Source of the DNA: Plantago elongata
Taxonomy: Eukaryota; Streptophyta; Magnoliopsida; Lamiales; Plantaginaceae
Reading direction: 5' to 3'
Length of the DNA stretch: 64,000 nt
NCBI GenBank assembly: GCA_036897095.1
Contig: JAYMSP010000116.1
Coordinates: 1-64,000, forward strand
Positions 23,940 through 36,700 of this stretch are shown piece after piece. The notes beneath the pieces are model-generated. The model saw only the letters and a list, made by a program, of their open reading frames with translations. It had not been told where the DNA came from and did no database searches. A program made the position numbers and the translations under genes. The stretch's first letter is position 1. Each line of letters opens with the position of its first letter.

Positions 23940-26900
23940 ATGTCCATCAACTCCAGCTACGTGCCATCAGCCTACCAGGCCTACACCTCAGCCGCTGTCC
24001 CCGACTGGCTAAATAAAGGCGACAACGCATGGCAAATGACCTCTGCCACCCTAGTCGGACTTCAAAGTGTCCCGGGGTTAGTCATCCTCTACGGGAGCAT
24101 CGTCAAAAAGAAATGGGCAGTTAACTCCGCCTTCATGGCTCTTTATGCCTTTGCAGCCGTTGTCTTATGCTGGGTAAATACTAATGAATTATATCTTGTC
24201 GGAAAGTTTCAAGTCATAAACGACTAAAGCATTTGGTAATTTCAATAATATACATAATTTCATTTCGTTGCGAATAGCAATTTGCAGTGTCGAAATATCG
24301 ACATTGGTGTGTTTTAATTATTTATAATGTTTAATTAATGATTGATCTATGACAGGTAATATGGGCTTACAAAATGTCGTTCGGGGAGCGACTCCTACCC
24401 TTCTGGGGGAAAGCAGGGCCCGCACTAGGACAAAACTTCCTTATCAACCAGGCTATGCTACCCGCCACCACCCACTACCATAAAGACGGCACATTGGAGA
24501 CGGCCATGGTCACACCGTACTACCCTATGGCATCCATGGTGTGGTTCCAATGTGTTTTCGCATGCATAGCGGTTATTCTATTGGCCGGTTCTTTGTTAGG
24601 GAGGATGAATATCAAGGCTTGGATGTTGTTCGTGCCACTATGGCTAACGTTATCGTACACCGTAGGGGCATTCAGCTTATGGGGCGGCGGATTCCTTTTC
24701 CACTGGGGAGTGATGGATTATTCCGGTGGCTATGTCATTCATCTCTCGTCCGGAATTGCCGGCATCACCGCAGCTTACTGGGTTAGTGATTTATTAGCAT
24801 TAATCTAGCATCGTCCGGATCCATTTGTCCTTATTAGTTTTTAATACTTGATTTTGATTACATATAAGAAATACTATAAAATAAGGTCCACATAACTTAT
24901 GTTGTTGTTTGTAAGAGCAACTGACTTTTAAGTCTAGAAAATGACTAATTTGATTCCTTAAATATTCAGCAAAAGTTGTCATATCTCAATTTAACCAAAG
25001 TATCGAAAAAGAGAAAAAAAATCAAAAAAATAAATAAATGAAGATTTTATGTGATTTTTCTCAATTTTTGAAATTTAACAGTTTGACCGATCGAGTTTTT
25101 AAAAATTCGTAATGAATAGATTATGTTATTATTTTAAATTGTTAGTATTGAAAGATTAAGTTACAGTTTTAACGTATTTTGTTAATTTTTTAAGAGACAA
25201 TATGATTGTTTTAATGCATTGGCAATGTACGTTTTCACTAAAATTTTAACCCCTTTTGTTAATTTTTAAACATGTCAAGTGATGATTTTAAGGACCAACA
25301 TGATATTTTTATGATGACATGTTACAGTTTTAAGTTCTAATACCATTAAACATGACTAAAAATTTCAGGAAGCTATTAAAATATCAATAAACAATCTTAA
25401 AATAAGCAACTTGAACATGTAGACATTCAAAGAGTTAAAACATTTGTTCTCGTAGAAGAAAATTACAATAAATATACATTCGGTATTTTTTCTTTATGCA
25501 AATGCAATTGCGGTGTTAAACTAGGCTTTTTCTTCCAATCAAACTTGGTGAACTTCAATTTTCTATCTTTTATTGCATGTGCTTGTTGTTTCAATAATAT
25601 AACTTGATGTATTTATCACACCTATATAAAACATTCAATAACTGAGTTAAAATCATAATAATTCTCGTTAGAACTATCACTTCGCTACTTAAAAAATAAA
25701 GAAGCAATGTTTAACACATGCTAAAAACAGTAACACTGATATGTAAAATCATAACAATACATTTTCAAACAATAACAAAGCATAAACATGCAACACAAGC
25801 TAAAAGCAGTAACATTAATACATAAAATCATAATTATAGCTCTTAAAAATATAACAAAACATTTGTAAAAAATCAATTCATAAATATTTTGCATAAGCTG
25901 AAACTATGTTATTGATGCTTAAAATTACAACAATAAGTCTTATTACTATAATATATGTACTAAAAACAATAATATGCATCTACTCAACATAAGATGAATA
26001 TAGTATGTTAATGCTTATAACCATAACATTACATCTTAAAATTACAAAAACATCTTTTAAAACTATAACAACGCACGAACATTTAACACAAGTTAAAGGC
26101 AATAACATTGATGCTTAACCCATAGTGCATCCTAAAGATATAATAGTACCTTTTAAAACTATAACACATCATTTGTAAAAATCAAATCATAAATATTTCA
26201 CGAGGGGTTAAAAACACCAACCAATGTTGCTGCTTAAAACTACAATAATAGGTTTTGAAACTATAACATTTGTGTTATATCAATAATAAACGGAAGCATT
26301 CAACATAAGCTAAACCATACCAATGATGCTTACATGTATAACAAAGCACGAACATGCAACACATGCTAAAAAACCGGTAATATTAGTATTTAAAACCATA
26401 ATAGTATATTTTAAAACTATAATAATGTCTCTTAAAATTATGACAAAACATTTTTAAAAAATCAAACCATAAATATTTCATCAGAGGCTAAAAATACTAA
26501 CGTTGCTACTTAAAGTAAAAATAGTAGGTCTGAAAACTATAACAAACGATACTTAAAACTATAACAAACTGAAATATTAAACATAAAGTAAATCCATAAC
26601 AACGATACTTAAAACTATCATACCATCTCTTAAAACCATAACAAATCACCAGATCGCGAAATTCAATTTTTACTGTACGAATTTCAGATCTAAAACCAGA
26701 TCTGGAAACATGAGATCGTGAAATCAACGAAAAACGACAATTAAAAGGTCAAATTTCACTTCTGATTGAGATTTTAAAGAAAAAAAGCAAGATGAATTTG
26801 TTGATTTGAAGATTTTAGCCTTTGGATTTGAAAATTCGGTGGAAATTCGGCATGATCCGGTGAAAATTCGGCAAAATTAGATAGATAGTGAGAGAAATAA

Positions 26901-28457
26901 TAATTTTCGACGATGGTTCCGGCGGAGAGAGAGAGCGGCGGTGGATACGGTGACGGTTTCCGGCGAAGATAGAGGACGATGATGGATTCGGCGGCGGTTT
27001 GATGGGTTTTGTGAAATTTGGGAGAATATATTATTATTTGTGTATTTATATAAAAGCTAATAACCGATTTGTAATGGTTTTAACTGGTTCTTTATTGTAG
27101 ATACCAGATTTTCTTATAGATTAGAAAACATATACTTTTACTATACTTACTCCTCAATATATAGTAATGATGAAAGACAAGTATTTGGCATATTGATGAT
27201 AAAATTGAGTGACAAATATGACATACTATTGAAGATGCGTCAAGCTATTTGTCACCATGCCCCCAAAGTATCGTTCTTTCATTCATTTTCTTATTATTTC
27301 GACTCTTTAAACCACGGCTAGTAAACCGTTATGGCATAACATTCGTTTCCCTTCATCTTTTCACTTGCAATTTCATAACCATTTGACCAACTTATAACTT
27401 TTATTCTTATTTTAAAGATGAAAATAGTTAATTTTACGAGATGTGTAATATATAGAATAAAAAAAATCATATTGAGACGGACAATCTAACAAAATAAAAA
27501 TAATTTTCAGGTGGGTCCGAGGACGAAAGCTGATAGAGAGAGGTTTCCACCAAACAATGTGTTGCTAACACTGGCAGGGGCAGGGCTATTGTGGATGGGA
27601 TGGGCGGGGTTCAATGGCGGTGACCCCTACAGCGCCAACATCGACTCTTCTATGGCCGTGCTCAACACCAACATATGCGCAGCCACTAGCATGCTCGTAT
27701 GGACATGGCTAGATGTCATATTTTTCGGCAAGCCTTCAGTTATCGGTGCAGTTCAGGGGATGATCACTGGCCTTGTGTGCATTACCCCAGGCGCAGGTAA
27801 AATTTAATTCCTAATATATAAATACATGTCTCATGTTAGGGGCAAACAACTAACATTGCATATTATATCCTAATATAATGCCCATAATGAATAAAATTTG
27901 AGTTTTTCATTGTTAACAAAATACTCTTAATAGGCCTTGTTCAAGGATGGGCGGCGATTGTCATGGGAATCCTTTCCGGCAGTGTGCCATGGTTCACAAT
28001 GATGATAGTCCACAAACGGTGGTGGCTCCTCCAGGCCATCGATGACACCCTCGGTGTCTTCCACACCCATGCGGTGGCTGGGTACTTAGGTGGCATCCTC
28101 ACTGGCCTCTTTGCTGAGCCAGTTCTTTGTTCCCTCTTCTTGCCAGTCACAAATTCGAGAGGTGGTGTTTATGGTGGTGTTGGTGGCATGCAAATCCTGA
28201 AACAAATAGTTGGAGGTGGTTTTATTATTGGGTGGAACATTGTCGCCACGTCCATCATTTGCGTGGTGGTACGTTTAATAGTTCCACTTCGAATGTCAGA
28301 GGAACAATTGTTGATTGGAGATGATGCGGTGCATGGGGAGGAGGCCTATGCTTTGTGGGGAGATGGGGAGAAGTATGATTCGACCAAGCACGGCCCCTCA
28401 AGAGATGAGCAAACACCGCTCCAAAAGGAGTCTAGTGGCACAACACAAGTGGTATAG
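23940..28457 (+). CDS. AMT2: Ammonium transporter, AMT2/MEP type
   Basis: Plasma-membrane ammonium transporter of the AMT2 subfamily (closer to microbial MEP proteins than to AMT1). Four exons: 23940-24173, 24356-24781, 27511-27796, 27934-28457, giving 489 residues (Arabidopsis AMT2 is about 475). Visible signatures are [32 protein letters not shown] (signature with one pore His), [12 protein letters not shown], and [18 protein letters not shown] (second pore His). The C-terminal tail is hydrophilic ([19 protein letters not shown]). The start is the first ATG, and [13 protein letters not shown] agrees with AMT2 N-termini. Intron 2 is 2.7 kb and filled with repeat-like sequence. Exon phases all agree. 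Confidence 0.96.
24782..27510 (+). repeat. AMT2 intron 2 with degenerate repeats (about 25.7-26.65 kb)
   Basis: Between about 25,690 and 26,650 the intron repeats phrases such as AACATGCAACACAAGCTAAA, TTAAAACTATAACAA and AAATCATAAATATTT. Alignable starts near 25777, 26071 and 26345 give a rough 280-bp period. A GC-richer stretch with GGCGGAGAGAGAGAGCGGCGG-like sequence follows at 26,920-27,000. No coding frame or clear terminal repeats were found. It may be one or more decayed non-autonomous elements. Confidence 0.5.
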
Positions 28458-28742
28458 ATTGCGGGGAGTAATGGGGACACACACACACACGATGATATTG
28501 AATTCTAAATTCACGTTTTTTAAAAGTTTCCATTTTACATTTACAATGCGTTATCGAATTATTAACATGTTTGATTTGTGTGTAAATATATACAATACAA
28601 TGTTTTAATGCATTTTATTGAATACATTTTTACCAATTAACAATTATTGCACTCCAATAAATAAAGTGAAATACATTACCGAGAATAATCCAAAGTATGT
28701 AACAGTTTAGCTATCCAAATCCAATACTGTGAGTATAATCAT

Positions 28743-28840
28743 TTTATTTTATTTTTTTGAAACGGCTAAGGTGAATCAAACCCCCGACCTATTGGTTAGA
28801 GGTGAGCGTCTTACCACCAAGTTGCGCTTCGTTGTCAGTA
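28743..28840 (-). mobile_element. tRNA-derived SINE
   Basis: Reading the minus strand, the head has an A-box-like GCGCAACTTGGTGGTAAGAC. A B-box-like GGTTTGATTCA follows about 40 bases on, and an A-rich tail ends it. It is flanked by a perfect 13-bp target-site duplication, TGAGTATAATCAT, at 28730-28742 and 28841-28853. At about 98 bp it is short for a SINE. It is a fuller relative of the copy in ATG4 intron 4 and lies some 290 bp past the AMT2 stop codon. Confidence 0.87.
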
Positions 28841-29264
28841 TGAGTATAATCATAACCTATCTCAATTTATGATTGATAAAATAATGACTCATAAACTATT
28901 ATACATCAACCCTGGTTCAAATATTTTTCGGGATCCGAAATATACTAAGGACCTCAAAATACTCAAAGTTGAAAATTACACCAGGTCATATATTCGTTAT
29001 CTCTCATACTCTATTCACGCATTTTCATATTTTGTGCACTATATTTCACACTCCCTCCGCTCCGGAATAAATATCACATATTCCTTTTATATACGTACCA
29101 CTAAAAATGTATCATTTCTATTGTTGGCAACATTTTCAATCAATTTACACCTTTTCAATTCCCCAAAAATATTTTACACTACACATTAAATTTCGTACCC
29201 AAAAGTAAAAGGTCATAAGAGTACTATATAATCATCTCTCACATGGTTAATTTTTTTTTTTTTT

Positions 29265-30184
29265 GGTACACTAGATTGAGACAGTGCCAATTTAGGTACA
29301 CTAGAACGACCATGTCCAATTTAAGTACATCACAACAACATATGTCCAATTGAGGTACTTCGGGCAATTTTTCGGCATTGACTCGATTTTGACCAACGAA
29401 TTTTTCTTCCTTTTCAAATTATCAGGACACATGTCAAGCTTATATTAATTATGAATTTTAAATTCTAAAAACTCATTAAATCATTTTTAATATTTCAGAA
29501 AAATATATAAAATGATTGTGAATTATAAAATAAAATTATTTTATTCTAAAATAATTATAATAATTCATCAGAGTTTTAAGTTTTGAAAAAAATTGTAAAA
29601 ATATTTAATAATCTGAAGAAAAAATATAAATTGCACGTACAAATTTCGATAGGAAAGCTCGAATTTATCGTTAATCAAGTATGGATATTTGAATTTTGAG
29701 GTTAGGATCATCTCAATTGTGTGGATATAAGTTTAGGTTAATAGTTTTTTATTTTTTAATATCTATTATTTTTAATTGTAAAATCTATTTATAATTTTTT
29801 CTATTTATTAAAAAATGTTTTTACAATTTTTGAAAAATTTAAAACCCTTTTGAATTTATTATATTTTCAGAATATTTAGAATTAATAAATGTTATTTTAT
29901 TTTTACTATTTTATAAATTTTAGTTACTTTCTTAAATTTTAAATATTTTTTGAAACATTTAAATTGCTTTTATAATTTATTTCAAATTTAAAATTCAGAT
30001 TTAATAGAGCCTGACAAGTATCCTGGTAATTTGAAAATTTTTTAAATTCGTCGGTTAAAATTGAATCAATGCTGGAAAGTTGCCCGGAGTACCTCAATTG
30101 GACATGTGTTGTTGTAATATATATCTAAATTGAACATAGTCGTTCTAGTATACCTAAATTGGCACCCTCCCATTCTAATATACC
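29265..30184. mobile_element. Non-autonomous element with long terminal inverted repeats
   Basis: Left arm 29265-29440 and right arm 30009-30184 are reverse complements with roughly 80 percent identity by eye. Shared blocks are GTGCCAATTTAGGTA, TAGAACGAC, CAACA, ATGTCCAATTGAGGTACT and GACGAATTT or AACGAATTT. The 568-bp middle is very AT-rich and non-coding. Arms of this length suggest a Mutator-like (MULE) derivative or a foldback element. A clear target-site duplication could not be set because T-runs flank the ends. Confidence 0.75.
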
Positions 30185-30799
30185 AAAAATATTTTTTACC
30201 CTATATATCTATTCTATTCTTCTATTAAAACATGTGAGTTCAAGATGGATACTATATATCAAATTATTAATTGCTTCTAATATAAAAGTCAAACTACACA
30301 TTTGTTTTTGACAGGTTTGGAGATTGATTTTTATGTATCGAAATTAGTTTACACGTTGGATGTATTACTGTTTAATTTAATAAATTAATTTTCGAAACAA
30401 AAAGACTCAAAATTACATTTTCCATCGAGATTAATTTGCAGCATCAACATACATTCCAAATACAAAATTTAGGGAAAGAATGATTTTTCCATTAGATAGG
30501 GAAATTCTACTTTTTATATTCAGAGTCTGTGAATTTTTATTCAGAACCTATGAGTTTTTACGTACAATCTGTGAATTTTATTTAAGGTACGTAAAATTTT
30601 ATATTATCTATGAATTTTTATTTAAAATTTATAAATTTTTAATGTAAAAAAATAAACTGTGTAATAGAAAAACCGGTCCTCCATAAATTATCTAGATTTT
30701 TTCTTCAGTTTTGATATGGCTTTAGATTTTACTTCTTCTATGTCAATTCTTCTCCCAAAAATGGCAAAATAGTCCTTTAGGTTACTCACACTCACACAT

Positions 30800-33700
30800 A
30801 TGCCACTGGCCATTTTCAGAACCCTAATCTCCTCCACCTTCTCACACTTTCCGGCCACATTTCCAAAACGATCGTCATCGTTCATGGCGACGATGGTGAA
30901 ACGAGCGGTAACAGTCGGCGGCAAGGGCCAATCACTCACACCGAACGACATCAATGATGTAGCCACAAGAGTCGCCACAATCGCAATCGATCCATCCGTC
31001 CTAAACCGCCGTTCATCCAATTCCACCTCCCAATTCACCTTCTCACTCCCCAATTACTTCTCCGGTGAAGAATCTAGGGTTTCTCTTCTCCTCCTGTTAA
31101 ACAAGCTCCTCCTCTCCTCTTCTCCCTCCGCCGCTGCCCAGCTCGGTGAAATACTCAATCGCGATTCACTTCCTTCAGAGTATGTTCTCGGTTCGAATCA
31201 ATTCGATTTATCAGCTGCCGCTGTTGCTGGCGTTTCGGCTCTTATAGATTATAGAGCTGGAGTTTTTTCACCTATTGCTGATGCGGTTGCGGCGGTTTCG
31301 TGTGAGGCGTTGCGAGCGGATGTTTCGGCATTTAATTTGGCGGATTCGGGGGATGGTTCGGTGGCGAAGGATACGGTGGGGGTTGCGTCGGACTGTAAGG
31401 TGTTTTTGAATGGTTCGAAGCTGGTTAACTCCGGGAAGAAGGTTGTGGATTCGTCTGTGGCGGGTGTTCCGGAGGTTCATGGGTGTCTGCGTCGGGTTTC
31501 GAGGGATTTTCACTCGATCACAAGGGTTATGTTGAAGTCTGGGTTTACGTGTGGGTCGAATATGGACATGTCGCCTGCGTTGGAGTCTTTGGCGCGGTCG
31601 GTGTTAAATTTGGGGAAGATTAGTGCACGTAGGACGGAACTTATGTTTGAGAATTCGATATCTGTTAGTGAGTTGAATAGTGGTTTGTTGAGGGTGTTTG
31701 AGGCTGCGTGTCCACGTGCTGATCGGTTAAAGGAGTTACGGATGTCTGCGACGGTAGCTATTGATGAGGAGGATTATCTTTCCTGCCTGCATAACATTAA
31801 TGAATTGCTGGATGTTGCGACCAAGATTGTTTCATGGGAAGCGGTAACTGCATTTGTTGCGCTTGAAGGAAGTGAAGTGTTTGGGGAGAAAGTTATGGGA
31901 GACAATGAGAGCATTTCTGAGCCTTCTAATGCTGACAATGCTAAGCATGGTAAGAAAGGTGATAAGAAAAAGAAGGCGGTTCCAGGGAAGGGAAGTTTGG
32001 TGCTATTGAAGTTTGTCAAGGACACTTTGCTGACAGGAGAAACAACTCCTGAGTTAGAGAAGTTCGCACTTGATTTTGTGTCCTTGTTGGACCCAAGGGG
32101 TTCGGCTGTTGAGGGAATTCTCACGAAAGTCAAAGAGATAGTCGAAAGCAATGATAATCGGAGGCTTCCTAAGCTCCCAAAGGTATAACGAACCCTCCCT
32201 TAGTTATTTTCAACAAATTTATCTGGCACTAAGTTTGTGAAACATTGTGTTATTTGATAACTTTTGTGCTTTCCAGTAATATGTTTGTGAAACTGTGAAA
32301 GTGATATTTCTAGTACTTACTTAGTACAGGATTATTTTCTATGGGCCTATACTGACAAGAGCACCCTTCTAGATTCCTTTCATAAAGATAGAGTTTTATA
32401 TGATCAGCTTAAGAAATACACACACCTTTCTTATAGTTATTCCCTTGGTGCTACAGAATACATAGTTCAGTTGTTTCTAGATACATATCTCTAATACCCT
32501 CTCTTCAAAGACTTATAGTTATATCTACTTAAGCTCAAGACCAAATCCTATATTATTTAGTATGGCTCCCTTCATAGAATGTCAAAGGCATAGCTTAGGG
32601 AATATACCCTTGATAGATTTATCCATTTATAGCAGATAGTTAACACCAACAGAAGGGCAATATTTATTAAGAAAGAACACATGTTAAGTACTCATTATAG
32701 GAAATTACTCGTGTATACTGCAAAAGGCATGTTATAAGCTTATTTTTATTAATACTTTATGGTTATATGTACTGAATAAAACAGTTTACATACAAAGGAA
32801 ATGATAGAGACGAGAAGGAGAAAGGTAAATATACCCCAGTATACTCAGCCCAAGTAAATACAGAGAAAACCTATATGACAACCCTCTTCCAAGCATAGGC
32901 GAGTTTATAGATTTACTAGATACGAATATAATGGCATCTCTTTCAGATCTTTCAGCTACAAGGAGTTCTATTGCACTAGTTGGTATATTAAAATGGCTAT
33001 TACTATTTATGATTATACTAGTAAAACTCTGTATTTAAAGAAAAGGAAATAGTTCATTCTTAGCTAGAAAGTAAGGGCAAGAAAAAGCAGTACCTCTCTG
33101 TATCTAACACATAATTAACTAATAAAAGAGCCTCGAGTTGTCCCATATAAAACCCCTGCTTAAGCTACTATACTTAATATTGCTACATAGTTTATCCTAA
33201 TTGCCTTGATGCCTAAGGTGTGTTCTTCTCTTTGTGGTGAGTTCTTTTACGTATGTAACTAAAAGAGGTGGTTAACTCTAACCTATAACTCTCAATGTGT
33301 TAACGTCCTCCTTTACTTCCAATATTATAGCCATGCTCTTTGCTATACATAACTCCAAGTTTCCTTTGACCAAGCAAGCGTAGACCCAAATCTTTATTCA
33401 TTATATACAACTTTTATATGCCCAGCTAAAGGTGGAAGGGTATTTTACATTGATAAATTGACTTTAAACGTGTCTTTGGAAATGCTGTAGGGAGTACCTA
33501 TAATTATATAAGATAGGTTCGGTGCACATAAAAATAGCATAGTTATCTTCTCGCCTTTTTGTAGAATCTAGCAAACACGTATTATAAGAAACTAGCTAAC
33601 AACCTGCTTGGAGTGAGTAAGTCTTTCTATTAATAATTCTTCCTGTCCAACAGATAAATGAACACACAAAGTTATCACTGTATCTAATGTTTTGCGCCTT

Positions 33701-36700
33701 GACCTCTACAGAGAGTTAACTGCTTATAGAGCTTATACCCTTGCATTTTATTTTATACTATTTAGTACTAGATAAGAACTTGGAATGCTCTAATTACTCA
33801 GACTTTGGAGATACTGCTACTATATTGAATGTTCTTTCAAATGAATAATTATACAATAAATATGCTATATTACCAGTTAAAGGCCTATTGCTTGAGCTTA
33901 ATAAATTAGGGTTGTATTATGAAGAGCTATTATTCCTATCTCTTTTACATAAGTTGTTCTTTAAGTTCAGTAAGGCTAATACATACTTCCTAGACATGTC
34001 TTCTCTATGGTACCTAAATATTCTAGTTGTTATTGGTAAGGCTAAGAAACGCTTGGTTTTTAATTCTCTATCACTTGTAGCTAAGCATCTAAAGAAAAAG
34101 TATACACTCTTTGTACTCTGTCTTCAATAATAGAGTAATCTGCTAGCGTAGTTATTTCTAAACATGTAAATTTACCTAACTAATAAGTACTAAAGGGAAA
34201 GGTGGTAGAATAGTAGGTCCCTCTTGATCAACGGCTCAGTCCTCTATCATTTATGAGTTGTTACCTCTTAGGACTAAAAAGAAAGAGTATCTTTAGTGCT
34301 TTCATAAAATCTCATAGCAAATAATAGGTTAGTTCTTACTGAAGGGTATATTCTACAATATTGACTTCTGTGTACCCTAAATAAATAAGTAACTACGTGA
34401 AAGGGAAGCATTTTATCTATCTTAACCCCTGCATCTTTGAATAACTAATAATTTAGACTTCTAAGTTCATGCCATTTTATAGCTAAAGGGAAGACTGCTA
34501 CCTTTGTAAAATAATCAAGTTCTTGTGACTATATGTGTGCATTTAAAAAGGTTGTATATTAAGGCGCTTATGTATCTAATAAAGAGTTCAAAGGAAGTAA
34601 CTCAAAATGGTTAGAAAAGATAGCTTGTTTGTTTACTAAAGTGAGAAGGGTTACAGTATTAAGATCTCTAAGATAGCATAGACTAGGGCAAGTTTAAGAG
34701 AGTAAGAGAATATGAAGACAGCAGGTGAAGTCCCTCTAATATAGGGGAAAGGAACTGCTGCACCTCTTGGGTTACTGGTGAGTACATAATAACATAATCA
34801 AGATCTTTCAAAGTCACATATGAAAGGCGCTAAAACTCTTGTGGTAATAAATAGTCTCTGTTTTCTAGTAATAGCTTCAGTTTTGCTTCATAATTAGGAG
34901 TCTTTTCCTTTTGAATTTCCTACCCCTCTGCTAATTGATATTGATATAGAGCTCTCACAGCCTTTTGTATTTTATAGGACTAGATATGAATATGAAGATT
35001 TATATATGCTTGAGATAAGCCTTACTAATTGACAGTGAACAAAATTTGCTAGGGAATGCATCTAGCATCTCCCCACAACATACTCAGTAAGATTCCTTCA
35101 GTCAGAGTCAGAGTACTTACTTGCATTGAATTATTCTCCTAATTTTCACATTCTTGTGTGAGTTTAGGTGCTACCTCTCTGCATTCATTTATCTCCTTCT
35201 TCTACAATGCGTGACAATAGTTTATTTGCCACTGAAATTATATGAATTTTTGTATTTGGGCACACACAGGGTACTCGCGATTTTGCAGAGAAGCAGATGG
35301 CTGTCAGAGAAAGAGCTTTCACAATTATAACTAATGTATTCAAGAAGCATGGTGCGACAGCCTTGGATACTCCTGACTTTGAGATGAGAGAAACCCTTAT
35401 GGGGAAGTACGGGGAAGATTCAAAATTAATCTTTGACCTTGCTGATCAGGTGTGCAGCTTGTTTTGATGGACTGCTATAAGAAATGAGTCAATGCTATAT
35501 AGTACTAATTAGCTCTGACTTTACTACTATTGCTGTGTTGGTTTAGTTTCAATTCTTTTCTTGTATGGTTGCAGGGTGGAGAGCTCTGTTCACTTCGATA
35601 TGATTTAACCGTCCCTCTTGCCAGGTATGTAGCTATGAATGGTCTGACCTCGTTTAAGAGGTACCAGATAGCAAAGGTTCACCGGAGGGACAACCCATCG
35701 AAGGGAAGATATCGTGAATTCTATCAATGTGATTTTGATATTGCTGGTCAATTTGAAAAGATGGGCCCGGATTTTGAGGTCGTATATACACTGTTGGAGT
35801 TACTGGATGAGCTCAATATAGGAGAGTACGAGGTATTTTTCTTGGTCTTATAGTTATAATGTCGTGCCTGGAGCTAAATATGAATATGACTATATGAGCC
35901 ATCAATAATTCTTTTTTGTAGTTTATGATACACACATAAGACAATCAGTGTTTTTAATTTGTCAAAATTTTGTTAAAGATACTTAACAAGGCTACACGCT
36001 TTAGTTTTGGATGAAGCGTAAGATATCTGCAATACTATTATATTGTTATTCTTGGGTATTCCTTTATTATGTAGGTGTTCCATTATCTAGGTTTATCCAG
36101 GTTCTTGACTCAACCTAAATCGGCACATTATTCGAGTGTTGCACTTTAATGAATAGCTGAATCTGTTAGTATTGTTAAACTTGTTTGACTTCACTCCCAG
36201 GTAAAGCTGAATCACAGGAAATTACTGGATGGGATGTTGGCTTTATGTGGCGTTCCACAAGTAAAATTTAGAACTATTTGCTCAAGTATTGACAAGTTAG
36301 ACAAGCAAACGTTTGAGCAGATAAAGAAAGAAATGGTAAGTATTACTCTATGGTGTTTATATATAACATGATCATTAGCTCTTACCGAATACCGACAATG
36401 TCAACTATTTTGAACTATTTTTCTTGGCATTTGATTATTAGTGTATATGCTCTAGAATTAATTAGATGCTACTTGTATAGGTGGAAGAAAAAGGCTTGTC
36501 TGAGGAGACTGCTGATAAAATTGGAACCCTTGTTAAACATAGGGGTTCACCAATTGAGCTATTGTCTAAGCTACAGCAGAAAGACAGCGTCTTCTTACAA
36601 AACAGTGATGCTGAACTTGCATTGAATGAGCTTGAGATTTTGTTCAAAACAATGGAAATTTCCAAGTGCATAGACAAAGTTGTTTTCGACTTAAGTCTTG

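Larger units (their letters stand above)
28458..30799. other. Intergenic spacer between AMT2 and HisRS
   Basis: Carries the SINE, a Stowaway-like terminus near 29050 (CTCCCTCCGCTCCGG), the 920-bp inverted-repeat element, and an AT-rich stretch with repeated GAATTTTTAT phrases (30530-30640). The last 150 bp are the likely promoter and leader of the histidine-tRNA ligase gene. No other gene was seen. Confidence 0.6.

Noticed and set aside
8993-28457. Possible nitrogen-transport cluster (AAP and AMT2)
   Set aside because: The two genes are 13 kb apart, on opposite strands, with an unrelated receptor kinase between; chance proximity is enough.
33888-34130. 80-residue open frame in HisRS intron 1
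   Set aside because: No recognised similarity, starts with a non-ATG codon, and lies within an intron of unclear origin.
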